Positions 18,125-28,200 of a DNA stretch of 64,000 bases are shown one piece after another. The translations under genes were made by a program, and so were the position numbers. How positions within the stretch are numbered: position 1 is the stretch's first letter; each line of letters opens with the position of its first letter. The stretch spans positions 124,001 to 188,000 of the forward strand of contig NZ_VOLC01000001.1 in NCBI RefSeq assembly GCF_009797935.1. The letters run 5' to 3'. The notes beneath the pieces were generated by a model that did not search any database, was not told the origin of the DNA, and was given only the letters and a program-made list of their open reading frames with translations. Origin of the DNA: Lunatibacter salilacus. GTDB lineage: Bacteria > Bacteroidota > Bacteroidia > Cytophagales > Cyclobacteriaceae.

Positions 18125-18802
18125 TCAGTTCATCCTGTCTCTTGCCAAATCGAGTATCTGCTCCACCTGATCATCAAAAGTCAGGTGACTGGTATCCATT
18201 TCCACCGCATCTGCAGCTTTTAACAGTGGGCTTTCCTTTCTGGTAGAGTCAATATGGTCCCTTTCGTTCAAATTTCGTGCTATATGCTCAAAAGCTGCTG
18301 ACTTTCCTTTATCAAGCAGCTCCCTACGCCGGCGATCTGCCCGCACGTTCAAGTCCGCATACATAAAGACTTTAAGTTCAGCCCCTGGGAACACCACCGT
18401 TCCAATATCCCTTCCATCCATTACTACGCCCCGATTTTCACCAAGATTGCGCTGAATGGCGACTAGTTTCTCACGAACTTCCTTTATTTTACTGACTTCG
18501 CTTACCAGTTCACTGACTTCCATGTCACGAATTTCATCCTCCACGTCCCTTCCATTTAAAAAAATCCGCTGTGATCCGCCTTCCTCCAGCGTTCGGAAAT
18601 CCAGCTGTACGCTTTCTAAGGATTGGCGAATATCCTCACTATTCGTTAACTCCGTGCCGGATTCTAAAAAATGAAGCGTAACAGCTCTATACATAGATCC
18701 GGAGTCGATATAAGCATATTTCAACGCTTTGGCAACCGATTTGGCCGTTGTGCTTTTTCCACAACCCGAAAGTCCATCAATAGCTATAATGATTTTTTTC
18801 AT
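18125..18802 (-). CDS. cmk: Cytidylate kinase
   Basis: The 225-residue P-loop kinase phosphorylates CMP/dCMP to the diphosphate. Walker A is AIDGLSGCGKSTTAKS at residues 7-22. IDSGSMYRAVTLHFL, MDGRDIGTVVFPGA and RADRRRREL are characteristic Cmk motifs, and the Lid and NMP-binding regions are complete. It is the first gene of the cmk-ispH pair. The 149 bp to the divergent adenine deaminase gene must hold both promoters; no strong box match was found. Confidence 0.96.
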   Translation of the reverse strand: MKKIIIAIDGLSGCGKSTTAKSVAKALKYAYIDSGSMYRAVTLHFLESGTELTNSEDIRQSLESVQLDFRTLEEGGSQRIFLNGRDVEDEIRDMEVSELVSEVSKIKEVREKLVAIQRNLGENRGVVMDGRDIGTVVFPGAELKVFMYADLNVRADRRRRELLDKGKSAAFEHIARNLNERDHIDSTRKESPLLKAADAVEMDTSHLTFDDQVEQILDLARDRMN

Positions 18803-18951
18803 TAAGGAAAAGTAGCGAGTATCTCTAAGTGATTATTCGGGTGCAAATATAGTAGTTTTAAAACAGTTATGGTAATAATTGCCTTCTTAATAGCTTTTTA
18901 TTTCCTTTAGGAAATGAAAAGAATATTTTGAAATTCCCGTAGAAAAATCAT

Positions 18952-20598
18952 ATGAACGATACTCATTTTAACATTAAAGGTCAATTGGTTGATATCATTC
19001 AGAATGATATTTACCCTGTAAGCATCTCAGTCAAAGATGGGTGTATTGCCGCCATAGAACGCACCGCAGATGCTCCTAAGGTATATATCATGCCAGGTTT
19101 TATTGATGCCCATGTACATATAGAATCCTCCCTGCTAGTACCTACAGAATTTGCCCGAATGGCTGTGGTACATGGCACAGTTGCTACGGTGTCGGACCCC
19201 CATGAAATCGCCAATGTCTGCGGTATGCAAGGGGTAAGGTATATGATCGAAAACGGCAAACAGGTGAATTTTAAATTTTATTTCGGAGCCCCGTCCTGTG
19301 TACCGGCCACCACCTTCGAGACAGCAGGGGGAAGTATCGGCCTGAAAGATATTGAGACCCTCCTTCAGGACCCTGAAATCAACTACCTAGCTGAAATGAT
19401 GAATTGGCCGGGAGTACTGGCTAGCGATCCTCTGGTAGAACAGAAGCTTGCCCTGGCGAAAAAGTACGGCAAACCCATAGACGGCCACGCCCCGGGTCTT
19501 CGGGGGGAAAAAGCCGCCCAATATGTCCTATCGGGCATTTCCACAGACCATGAATGTGTGTCCTATACAGAAGCGCTTGAAAAATTGAAACTGGGTATGA
19601 AGATCGCTATCAGAGAAGGAAGTGCCGCCAAAAACTTCGATGCGCTCATAGACCTAATGGATGACTATTCGGAAAATTTGATGTTTTGCTCCGATGACAA
19701 ACATCCCGACAGCCTACTAGAAGGGCATATCAACACGCTGGTAGCAAGAGCTGTGGCAAAGGGGAAAGACATTTTTGATGTTTTGAAGGTTGCCTGCTTA
19801 AATCCTATAGAACATTATAGCCTGGAAGTGGGCTCACTTCAACTAAATGATCCTGCGGATTTTATTTTGGTCAAAGATTTAAAGCATTTTGAGGTACTTC
19901 AAACCTATATTAATGGAAAATTAGTCGCTTCCAATGGCCAAACCTTGATTTCTTCCGTTAAAAACATTACTATTAATAAATTTTTGATACCCGAGGTTAC
20001 GTCGGATTCTTTTCAGATTCACGGTAATTCGGGAGAAACACGAATAATTGAAGTCGAAGACGGTCAGTTAGTGACCAAGGAAGGAGAAGCCTTTATGATA
20101 GCTGAGGAAGGGAATTTGGTAGCAGACATCGGTAGAGATATCCTGAAAATTGCGGTTATAAATAGATATGAAACCCGCCCGGTGGCTTTAGGCTTCATCA
20201 AGAATTTCGGGATAAAAAACGGAGCCATAGCGTCCTCGGTAGCCCATGATTCCCACAATATAATTGTTGTAGGAACTGACGACGAATCGATGAAAACTGC
20301 CGCCAACGCCGTTATTGTTTCCAAGGGTGGATTGGCAGCATTTGACGGTACGGATGTCAGGACGTTACCCTTGCCCGTAGCCGGCCTAATGACTACAGGG
20401 GACGGGTTTGAAGTAGCGAAATCGTATACAGAATTGGATAAATTTTCCAAAAAAATGGGGGCGACGTTGGCTTCTCCCTACATGTCGTTAAGTTTTATGG
20501 CACTTCTGGTGATCCCATCACTGAAAATCAGCGATTTGGGACTGTTCGACGGTGAAAGGTTTGAATTTGTACCTTTACATAAATCAGATGATGTTTAA
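18952..20598 (+). CDS. ade: Adenine deaminase
   Basis: The 548-residue amidohydrolase converts adenine to hypoxanthine and ammonia for purine salvage. Metal-binding PGFIDAHVHIESS is near residue 47, with VSDPHEIANVCG, GHAPGL, STDHECVSY and CSDDKHPD following. The C-terminal domain (SVAHDSHNIIVVG) is the Ade-specific extension, which separates it from other amidohydrolases. The length of about 550 fits bacterial Ade. It is followed after 25 bp by a histidine kinase gene and is probably cotranscribed with it. Confidence 0.95.
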   Translation: MNDTHFNIKGQLVDIIQNDIYPVSISVKDGCIAAIERTADAPKVYIMPGFIDAHVHIESSLLVPTEFARMAVVHGTVATVSDPHEIANVCGMQGVRYMIENGKQVNFKFYFGAPSCVPATTFETAGGSIGLKDIETLLQDPEINYLAEMMNWPGVLASDPLVEQKLALAKKYGKPIDGHAPGLRGEKAAQYVLSGISTDHECVSYTEALEKLKLGMKIAIREGSAAKNFDALIDLMDDYSENLMFCSDDKHPDSLLEGHINTLVARAVAKGKDIFDVLKVACLNPIEHYSLEVGSLQLNDPADFILVKDLKHFEVLQTYINGKLVASNGQTLISSVKNITINKFLIPEVTSDSFQIHGNSGETRIIEVEDGQLVTKEGEAFMIAEEGNLVADIGRDILKIAVINRYETRPVALGFIKNFGIKNGAIASSVAHDSHNIIVVGTDDESMKTAANAVIVSKGGLAAFDGTDVRTLPLPVAGLMTTGDGFEVAKSYTELDKFSKKMGATLASPYMSLSFMALLVIPSLKISDLGLFDGERFEFVPLHKSDDV

Positions 20599-20623
20599 AA
20601 CATTCAATTGACAAATTAGTTAA

Positions 20624-21985
20624 ATGAAATACAGGCAGTGGGTATCGAGGAAATGGAAGGCGATTTTCTTCTGGGAAAAATCACCGGTGATGGAGAAGCA
20701 AATATTCAATGCTACAATTGTCATAATTGGGCTGTACGTTTTTGTCATGAGTATCCTTACAGTAAGTACAGGACAATATGTGCTTGCCTCCATTTTTTTA
20801 TCCTGCATTCCATTTTTAATCTATTTATACTATTTACTCAGGTACAAAAATAAATTTATCACCCCATTTATTCTATTTGGACTTGTGGCTTATCCGGTTC
20901 TGTCTGCAAATTTTTACTTAAATGATGGCATTCATGGCTCAAGTGCATATGTATTTATTTTAATGAATTTGGTAATGGCTAGTATTGTTCCAGTCAGATG
21001 GATTTTTGGCCTGACTTTGGTAAATGTAGTTTACTTTTTAGGCCTGTATTATTTGGGAATTTATCATCCGGAAATTATTCCTACGAGTTACACGAATGAA
21101 ACCTCTCGATTTTTCGACCACAGTGTTACTTATTTAGGGTCTGTATTGGGGATGACTTTTATTTTGATGACCGTTAGGATATTTTACCAAACACAAAAAA
21201 GTAAAACGGAAATAAATAAGAATGAATTGATGATGGTCAACAGAGATCTAACTAAGACCAATTTTCAAAAAGACAAAATTATCGCTATCCTAACCCATGA
21301 CCTTAAAAACCCGCTGCAATCCATTGTACAAACACTTGAGCTCATCAATGAGACAGACGAATTGACTCAGGAAGAATTGGCTTTTATTCATTCGGAGCTT
21401 TTAAAAAACACCCAACGAACCTATGCCATGATGGAAAATATCTTGGAGTGGTCTTCCTTTGAACTTAAAAACCAAAACAGCCGAATCAAAGATGTTGACT
21501 TAAAAAGCCTCTTCGGGGATACGTTGGAAATCATGAAAACGATCGCAAATCAAAAGGGAGTCAATCTGCATATTAATTATCTGAGCAATCCAGCTTTAAC
21601 ACTGGAATCAGACCGGCTACTGCTTATCCTACGAAATTTGATTCAAAATGCCATCAAATTCACACAGGTGGGAGGGGAAATAAAGCTAGAAATAGGTCAG
21701 GATGAAAATGAAACGCTTATTTCTGTGGAAGACAACGGAATAGGTATGTCCGAAAAACAACTTAAGGACATCTTTCAACTCGAGATAAAACCTACCTACG
21801 GGACAGCACTGGAGAAAGGCACTGGAATGGGGCTTCATCTCTGCTATCAAAATGCAATAAAAATCGGAGCGGAGCTAACGGTACAGAGCACCTTGGGAAT
21901 GGGAAGCAGCTTTATGCTGAGAATTCCGAATGTTGTTGAAGAGCCGGGAAAAATTATCAAGCCGTCAACTCCTTCTTCTTTTTAA
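20624..21985 (+). CDS. Membrane sensor histidine kinase, no adjacent response regulator
   Basis: The 453-residue protein has an N-terminal hydrophobic region (residues about 25-190) with roughly six membrane segments and no extracellular sensor domain. A linker then leads to a HisKA domain with the phospho-acceptor His in ILTHDLKNPLQ near residue 224. The ATPase has N box NLIQNAIKFT, G1 box VEDNGIGMS and G2 box GTGMGLHLCYQNA. Autophosphorylation and phosphotransfer are expected at the inner membrane. No response regulator lies nearby. Its last 29 bp overlap the end of the convergent ypdA-like gene. It starts 25 bp after ade, so it may share that transcript. Confidence 0.9.
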   Translation: MKYRQWVSRKWKAIFFWEKSPVMEKQIFNATIVIIGLYVFVMSILTVSTGQYVLASIFLSCIPFLIYLYYLLRYKNKFITPFILFGLVAYPVLSANFYLNDGIHGSSAYVFILMNLVMASIVPVRWIFGLTLVNVVYFLGLYYLGIYHPEIIPTSYTNETSRFFDHSVTYLGSVLGMTFILMTVRIFYQTQKSKTEINKNELMMVNRDLTKTNFQKDKIIAILTHDLKNPLQSIVQTLELINETDELTQEELAFIHSELLKNTQRTYAMMENILEWSSFELKNQNSRIKDVDLKSLFGDTLEIMKTIANQKGVNLHINYLSNPALTLESDRLLLILRNLIQNAIKFTQVGGEIKLEIGQDENETLISVEDNGIGMSEKQLKDIFQLEIKPTYGTALEKGTGMGLHLCYQNAIKIGAELTVQSTLGMGSSFMLRIPNVVEEPGKIIKPSTPSSF

Positions 21986-22937
21986 TATCCTCAATGATCG
22001 CGGCGGCATGGGCGATCGTATTTTCTATGAAAAATTCCCTGGTGTTCAGCCCTCCACACACTACTCCCGCCAGATAAAGCCCCGGTATATTTGATTCTTG
22101 ATTTTCGATGTCAAAGCAAGGACGTTTTCGATCGTCCAGACTGAGTTCAACACCTAACTGGTCAAGTAATGCGAAATTTGGCCTATAGCCTGTCATTGCC
22201 AACACGAAATCATTTTCCAATACTACCGGGCCTTCTGGCGTCTGGATCTCTACGCAATCTTCGGCAATCGAGTTTATGCTGGAATCAAAATAAGCTCTGA
22301 TTGAACCCTCCTTAATACGATTCTCTATATCCGGCAAAACCCAATATTTGACCGTCTGATCAATGGTCGGTTTCATCACCACCATAGTCACTTCCGCACC
22401 CTTGCGCCATGTTTCAAGTGCTACATCCACCGCAGAATTACCACCACCGACTACTATTAATTTTTGACCTATATAAGGCCATGGTTCCTTGTAGTAATGG
22501 GATACTTTGGGCAAGTCTTCACCCGGCACACCCATGGTGTTTGGCAAGTCATAAAACCCAGTGGCTAGGATCAGCTTTTCTGCCAGATAATTCGCTTTTG
22601 ACGTCAAAACCTCAAATTCACCCTCAGGCGTTCGTTGCAGCTGTTTAACTTCTTCATATAAATGAATGGCTAATTTATAATGCTTCACAATCCTCCGATA
22701 ATATTCGAGGGCCTCTGTACGATTTGGCTTATTGGATATGGACATGAAGGGAATACCTGCCATTTCCAATTTTTCCGAAGTGGAAAAAAAGGTCATATTA
22801 GACGGATAATTGAAAATGGAATTGGTAAGAACACCCTTTTCTACAATCAAGTAGTTAAGTCCGGCACGCTGTGCTTCAACGCCGCAGGCAAGTCCAATCG
22901 GACCTCCTCCAATAATCAGTACATCTAATTTTATCAT
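21957..22937 (-). CDS. ypdA: YpdA-family putative bacillithiol disulfide reductase
   Basis: The 326-residue flavoprotein has an FAD-binding GGGPIGLACGVEA at residues 9-21 and an NAD(P)H-binding VVGGGNSAVDVALE near 165. The TGFYDLPNTMGVPGEDLP region and the C-terminal LYLAGVVCGGLNTREFFIEN are characteristic of YpdA/Bdr. It lacks the CxxC redox pair of thioredoxin reductase, which is the main difference from that relative. In Firmicutes the enzyme recycles oxidised bacillithiol with NADPH. No bacillithiol synthesis gene is present in this window. It converges with the histidine kinase, overlapping by 29 bp. Confidence 0.85.
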   Translation of the reverse strand: MIKLDVLIIGGGPIGLACGVEAQRAGLNYLIVEKGVLTNSIFNYPSNMTFFSTSEKLEMAGIPFMSISNKPNRTEALEYYRRIVKHYKLAIHLYEEVKQLQRTPEGEFEVLTSKANYLAEKLILATGFYDLPNTMGVPGEDLPKVSHYYKEPWPYIGQKLIVVGGGNSAVDVALETWRKGAEVTMVVMKPTIDQTVKYWVLPDIENRIKEGSIRAYFDSSINSIAEDCVEIQTPEGPVVLENDFVLAMTGYRPNFALLDQLGVELSLDDRKRPCFDIENQESNIPGLYLAGVVCGGLNTREFFIENTIAHAAAIIEDIKKKKELTA

Positions 22938-22976
22938 ATGCTATTTCTTTGCTGTCACAATAATAAGCTTTCCAAG

Positions 22977-23738
22977 TTAGGAAGTTTTGACCAAAAATTG
23001 AACGGTATTTACTTCTTGGTCGGATATGAATCTAACTTCCCGTATCTGTACTTCTCCATTATGTTTCCACAAAACAGCAGTAGTGTTTACGGTTCCGTAA
23101 TAATCATCTAAAGTAATAAATTGAGCCGAAACAGATTTCTCAATCAATGGATTTAACCCCGTATTGGGGAGCTTATCGGTTGGGGCAGTCTTTACAGACT
23201 GCAGCAAACCAACCATAGTTTCAGTTTCAGGGATATGGGTCTCATGTAGATAATTTGACAGGTCACTTTTAGCACGTTGAACTTTGGGCCAAGGCGTATT
23301 CAAAAGTGCATTACTCAACCCGTGAAACCCATAATCAACTTCCTGTACTTCCTCTTGATAATTGGAAAGAAAAAACATTTTAGTACCATCAGAAACAAGT
23401 AGACTGAAGCCGTTATACTCGTTTTTTCTTTGCTGCAGGCATTCTAAATAATCGAATGGAGTCATCTCTCCTTTCAGAAAGTCCACAACCAATTCGCCCC
23501 TACTGGAGGTTCGTTCCTTTTCATTGGAGATATCTCTGTAGTTGGTCAATGCCGCAAACCTTCCGTTAGGGTGCATACCCATCCAGGTACCTCCTCCCTT
23601 CAAATCCTTACCTGCATAAAAGCCCTCCTCCCACAAATGTAGGGAAGCAGAGGGCCGCTCGAAATATTCGTCTCTATTGGCTATCAATACCATCTTGTAA
23701 TCAGGATGATTTTGCCAGTTAAATGCAATTAAACACAT
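22977..23738 (-). CDS. NRDE family protein (TANGO2-like)
   Basis: The 253-residue protein starts MCLIAFNW and contains the family signature ANRDEYFERPS (residues 19-29) followed by LKGGGTWMGM and RFAALTNYRD. These are conserved in the NRDE/TANGO2 family; the second residue Cys suggests an N-terminal nucleophile-like fold after Met removal. Eukaryotic TANGO2 has been linked to heme and lipid handling, but the bacterial role is not settled. It lies 39 bp upstream of the ypdA-like gene and 28 bp downstream of an Old Yellow Enzyme, suggesting one minus-strand redox-related operon. Confidence 0.87.
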   Translation of the reverse strand: MCLIAFNWQNHPDYKMVLIANRDEYFERPSASLHLWEEGFYAGKDLKGGGTWMGMHPNGRFAALTNYRDISNEKERTSSRGELVVDFLKGEMTPFDYLECLQQRKNEYNGFSLLVSDGTKMFFLSNYQEEVQEVDYGFHGLSNALLNTPWPKVQRAKSDLSNYLHETHIPETETMVGLLQSVKTAPTDKLPNTGLNPLIEKSVSAQFITLDDYYGTVNTTAVLWKHNGEVQIREVRFISDQEVNTVQFLVKTS

Positions 23739-23766
23739 TGTGTGAATTTATTCGGATTGGCGTTGA

Positions 23767-24882
23767 CTAATTTTTATTTTCCGCTTTTTCTTCAGAAAGT
23801 GAAGGGTAGTCGGTATACCCCTTTTCCCCTGGAGTATAGAAGGTATCCTGGTCCCAATCTGCTAACTGGGCATTTTCCTGAAACCTAGTTACCAAATCAG
23901 GGTTGGAAATAAATGGCTTTCCGAATGCCACAGCATCCGCCTGGCCTTCAAGTATGTAAGAATTCGCTTTCTCCTGATCAAATCCACTGTTGATAATCAA
24001 CGTTCCCTGGTACATGGGCCGATATCTCCCTGCTATATCTGTCTCCGCAAAAGGCAAACTGGATACATCTGTGAAAGGCTCGGAAAGGTGAAGATAGGCC
24101 AGGTCATAGGAGTTCAAGCGATCTATGATGTAATCAAAGGTTGGAATAGTCTCTTCGTCCATGGTCATTCCAAAAACACCATGCAGCGATGGGTTGAGCC
24201 TTACTCCGATCCGGTTTTCTGGAACATATGTCTTAATGGCTTCAATTACCTCAAAAAGAATTTTGGCCCGGTTTTCTATACTTCCACCATATTCATCGCC
24301 CCTGACGTTAGACGTTCGATTGAAGAATTGATGCAAAAGATAGCCATTTGATGAATGTATTTCCACCCCGTCAAATCCTGCTTCCATGGCATTCTTGCCT
24401 GCCTGCTTAAAATCTTCTATCGTCTGTTTAATCTCCTCAAGAGACATTTCCTTTGGAGTCACTGTTTCCTTAAAACCCTTTGGAGTAAAGGATTTGGCCT
24501 GTGGATTGATCGCAGAGGGAGCAAGTGGAAGCTCCCCGTTATGGAAGTCCGGGTGAGAAATCCTTCCCACATGCCACAATTGGATAAATATTTTGCCCCC
24601 TATTTCATGGACCGCTTGGGTAACCTCTTTCCATGCTTCTACTTGTTCACTTGAATAAATTCCCGGAGTGTTAATATATCCTACAGCTCTTTTGGAAATT
24701 TGTGCACCTTCGGTAATGATCAGTCCAGCGGAAGCACGCTGGGTGTAGTAGGTTACGTGGATTTCTGTTGGTTTATTTTCGGGATTTGAAGCCCTTGATC
24801 GGGTCATGGGAGCCATGATCACACGGTTGCTTAATTTTATGGCGCCCAAATTTAGGGGTTCTAAAACAGGTTGAATTTGCAT
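23767..24882 (-). CDS. Old Yellow Enzyme family alkene reductase (FMN)
   Basis: The 371-residue TIM barrel carries LSNRVIMAPMTRSRA near residue 18, which binds FMN, and AGFDGVEIHSSNGYLLHQF with the His/Asn pair near 185 that binds the carbonyl oxygen of the substrate. VRGDEYGGSIENR and the C-terminal ADAVAFGKPFISNPDL are also typical. NAD(P)H-dependent reduction of activated C=C bonds, nitroesters or quinones is expected, as in NemA and XenA/B relatives. It heads a short minus-strand set with the NRDE and YpdA-like genes. Physiological substrate unknown. Confidence 0.93.
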   Translation of the reverse strand: MQIQPVLEPLNLGAIKLSNRVIMAPMTRSRASNPENKPTEIHVTYYTQRASAGLIITEGAQISKRAVGYINTPGIYSSEQVEAWKEVTQAVHEIGGKIFIQLWHVGRISHPDFHNGELPLAPSAINPQAKSFTPKGFKETVTPKEMSLEEIKQTIEDFKQAGKNAMEAGFDGVEIHSSNGYLLHQFFNRTSNVRGDEYGGSIENRAKILFEVIEAIKTYVPENRIGVRLNPSLHGVFGMTMDEETIPTFDYIIDRLNSYDLAYLHLSEPFTDVSSLPFAETDIAGRYRPMYQGTLIINSGFDQEKANSYILEGQADAVAFGKPFISNPDLVTRFQENAQLADWDQDTFYTPGEKGYTDYPSLSEEKAENKN

Positions 24883-24939
24883 GTTGGTTTAATTTTTTTA
24901 CTTATGATCAAACTAATCGGCCTATACATAAGTTCAAAT

Positions 24940-25130
24940 TCAACCCGGATTATGTATTAGGGTTCGTTGCAGCCTGTCCCGACCAAGTCGGGAAGGGCTT
25001 AAAACGCAATAAAATCAGTCACTTTGGAGAGTCAACCACCCCTAAGGGGAACTCGAAAAGTGAAGCGTAGCGGCTGATTTTAAAGCGTTTTAGGTCTGCA
25101 GCAGAAATTCAAATGCATATTCCGGGTTCA
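24940..25130. repeat. Palindromic intergenic element (about 190 bp)
   Basis: The stretch folds into nested inverted repeats. The outer arm 24940-24959 (CAACCCGGATTATGTATT core) matches the reverse complement of 25111-25130. The inner arm AAAACGCAATAAAATCAG at 25001 pairs with CTGATTTTAAAGCGTTTT ending at 25091. Between the left arms a hairpin CCCGAC-CAA-GTCGGG lies at 24978-24992, and the centre holds CCCCTAAGGGG at 25039-25049. It has no coding potential. The pattern is that of a dispersed REP- or MITE-like element or a structured RNA. Confidence 0.7.
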
Positions 25131-25172
25131 ATTATCATTTCCTTTTGTCGAATAAAAAATCAAAGCATAAAA

Positions 25173-25213
25173 TAGCCCCTTAAAAACCTATCCGGATCTC
25201 AAAGGGCTATTCA
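25173..25213 (-). terminator. Terminator of the ThuA/sugar dehydrogenase gene
   Basis: AATAGCCCCTT near 25173 pairs with AAAGGGCTATT near 25213 around a 19-nt loop. On the minus strand the stem reads AATAGCCCTTT / AAGGGGCTATT, located just after the stop at 25239. Loop length is long for a classical terminator. Confidence 0.6.
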
Positions 25214-25238
25214 TTAACAAATGAAATTTGACTGAAAA

Positions 25239-28200
25239 TTACATGGATTTTACTTCCATGGAAATCAGTGCCAGATTTACAGACTCTTCATCATTTAGTG
25301 GTTTGGTCACCAAATAGAGATCCTGAATAGTATCACCTGCTGATGAATCTACAGGAATCACAATTTCACCATTATACCTGTTCGAAGCACCTGCCTTCAT
25401 TTCATTAGGCCTTACCACTACCCGTCCCACCAACGCACCTTCAGGTTTGCCTTGGCGAAGTTCAAATTGATAACCAAAGTCAAATGGCTTTTGAGAGGAT
25501 AGGCCGATATTCACTCCCGAGATGCCTGATAAATCGATATATTGGAAACTGGCGCTGGCCGATTGATCAGCAGGAGCCAGCAAAATCGTCCTGCCTTCTA
25601 CGGCTAACTTCGATATACCCTGAAGACTTGCTTCCGAAAGGTCGAAGAGACTGTTACGTAGGTAGACAGTATTGCCTCCCGTCAGCGGTTTGATATTATC
25701 TCCTCCCCTGTCTGTAAAGGTAGCTGAGATCTGCAAAACCCCATTAGGAGATACTGCTTTCCCCAAAGTTGGCTCTACTATGCCTGCTGGAGGGAGAGAA
25801 GGTAGCGTACCGGAATCATCTCCCAAGGAAATAATCCAAGCGATGATTTTTTTGGCATCGCCTTCTTTTACAGCAGGATTGGCCGGCATCATCGTTTCAC
25901 CCCAGACCCCAGAACCACCCTTGATGATTTTATTTGTCAAATGGGTTACGGCTGAGGAATTGTTCCTGTATTTTTTAGCTACATCGACATAAGAGGGACC
26001 TACAGAAGGCTCGTCCACTTTGTGGCAGGTTTTGCAGGTTAGGGATTCCATGATACTCTTTCCAGTCATGGCGTCTGACATTACTTGATGCCCCAGGGCA
26101 GCCTCCGCCCGGTCAAATCCTTCGATGTAATCCGCCATCACAAATAGACTGCTTAAATCCAAACCCGCACTGGGATCATCCGGGTCTGTTACTATCACCT
26201 CATAGGACACGGGTTGGTTGGGGAAGTAAAAACTTTGGTTGCCTTTCACCTGTATGTGCACAAGGGGGGCTACATTCCCCGCATAGACCTCCAGTGGCAT
26301 GGCATTGGTGGTGAGCTTCTCCGTATCACTCACCCGCAACTGTATGGTGTATTCACCTACTTGATCATATGTATAAGCAAGATTGGGTTCTTCGGTCTCC
26401 ACAACCTCTCCATTCCCCATATCCCAGTGATAGGTCAATGGGTCCTTCTCAGGATCCCTTGCTTCCGCTGTCAGGTTAACGGTAAATGGTAAGGCTCCAG
26501 AAGTCTGATCTACCTTGGCTACCAAGACCACCGGCGCACGGTTTCCCGGGTTGAAATCAATTCGTGAAAGGGCTGCATCCGGGTTTCTTGAGAACCAACC
26601 GTTACCATATTCCAAGTAATATAGCTTTCCGTCCGGCCCCAATTCCATATCTATCAGCGCATTATTTTTCACGCTCGGCATAAAAGGCTCCATTTTTTCG
26701 TAATCACCGTTTTCATCCATGGTGACTACCTTGACCCAGCCCCTGATCCATTCGTATATAAACAATTTGCCATCGTAATAATCAGGCAAACCTCCTCCAT
26801 CGGGATACATATCTGAATAGTACACCGGACCGGCCATGGCATTTCGCCCGCCGGTTCCCACTTGGGGAAATTCAGGGGATTCCACATACGGATACCAAAT
26901 AAAGGCCGGCTGCGCGGGTGGTAATTCCTTTAAACCTGTATTGTTTCTGGAAAGATTCACCGGTTTTGTCGGATCGAAGGTAATTCCGGGTTTGCCTGTG
27001 TTAAAATCGAAGGCCGTGTACGCATAATTGTCTCCCACAAAGAAGGGCCAGCCAAAGTTCCCTGCAGTTTTTGCCTGATTGACTTCATCGTATCCCATTG
27101 GTCCCCTTACACCCAAACTGTCGTTTCGGGCATCAGGGCCAACTTCTCCCCAATAAAGGTAACCGGTCTTTTGCTCAACACTTATCCTGTATGGGTTTCG
27201 GTTACCCTGAACATAAATCTCCGGAAGGGTGCCTTCCGTGCCTACGGGGTAAAGATTTCCGTCCGGTATATCGTAGCTGCCGTCTTCATTGACCCTAATT
27301 CGCAGGATTTTTCCTCTTAAGTCGTTAGTATTTCCCGAAGATCTCGCGGCATCGTATTGCTCAAAACCTGAACGATCATCTATCGGCGCATAGCCCCGCA
27401 GTATATGCGGTGAGTTTGCCTGGTTGAATGGCGTAGAATTGTCCCCTGCTGACACATAAAGTAATCCGTCCTTGTCAAAAGCTATGGAACCTCCAGTATG
27501 ACAGCAGATATCCCGCTGGGAATAAAATTCCAAAATCATCTGCTCGGAACCCATATTAATCTTGTCGTTTTCGAATTTGAAACGGGATAATCTGTTTACC
27601 CATTTATCCACCGGGCTGTAGAAGGCATACACCCAATTGTTTTCCGCAAAATTCGGATCCGCTTTTAATCCCAAAAGCCCCTCCTCCGCATTGACGCGGG
27701 GAGTTTCTGTTTTCCAATACACATCCAGCAGCCCTGCCTGGGTGACTGTTGAGTCGCCGTTTTTATACAGCATTATCTCACCTCTTCGTTGGGCAATCAA
27801 TATATCCAGATTGGGTAGGATGGTGAATTCGGTGGGCTCATTAAACTCACCCATCACCAATATTTTTTTTTCGAACCTATCTTCTTCCGGAACCCGCTTA
27901 CTAATAGCCTTTGAATAGTTAAGTTTTTTGTTTTTGCCAATTGCATAATTAATGCCTTCCAAGACATGTCTCAAAAATAGTTCTTCTTCAAAGGACTCCC
28001 TGGTATGACCCCCGCCAGTATAAAAGGCACGTCCCCCATCATACTCATGGTACCAGGCCATCGGATGGTAGCCCGTATTCGCTCCCCCCTGATAACTGTC
28101 CTCATCAATGGTCATCAGTACATTTACCGCTTCATTGAAGTTTTTATAGGTATACCACTCATCCTTTCGTCCCCACTTTTCTGGCAAAAAGGATGTAGTA

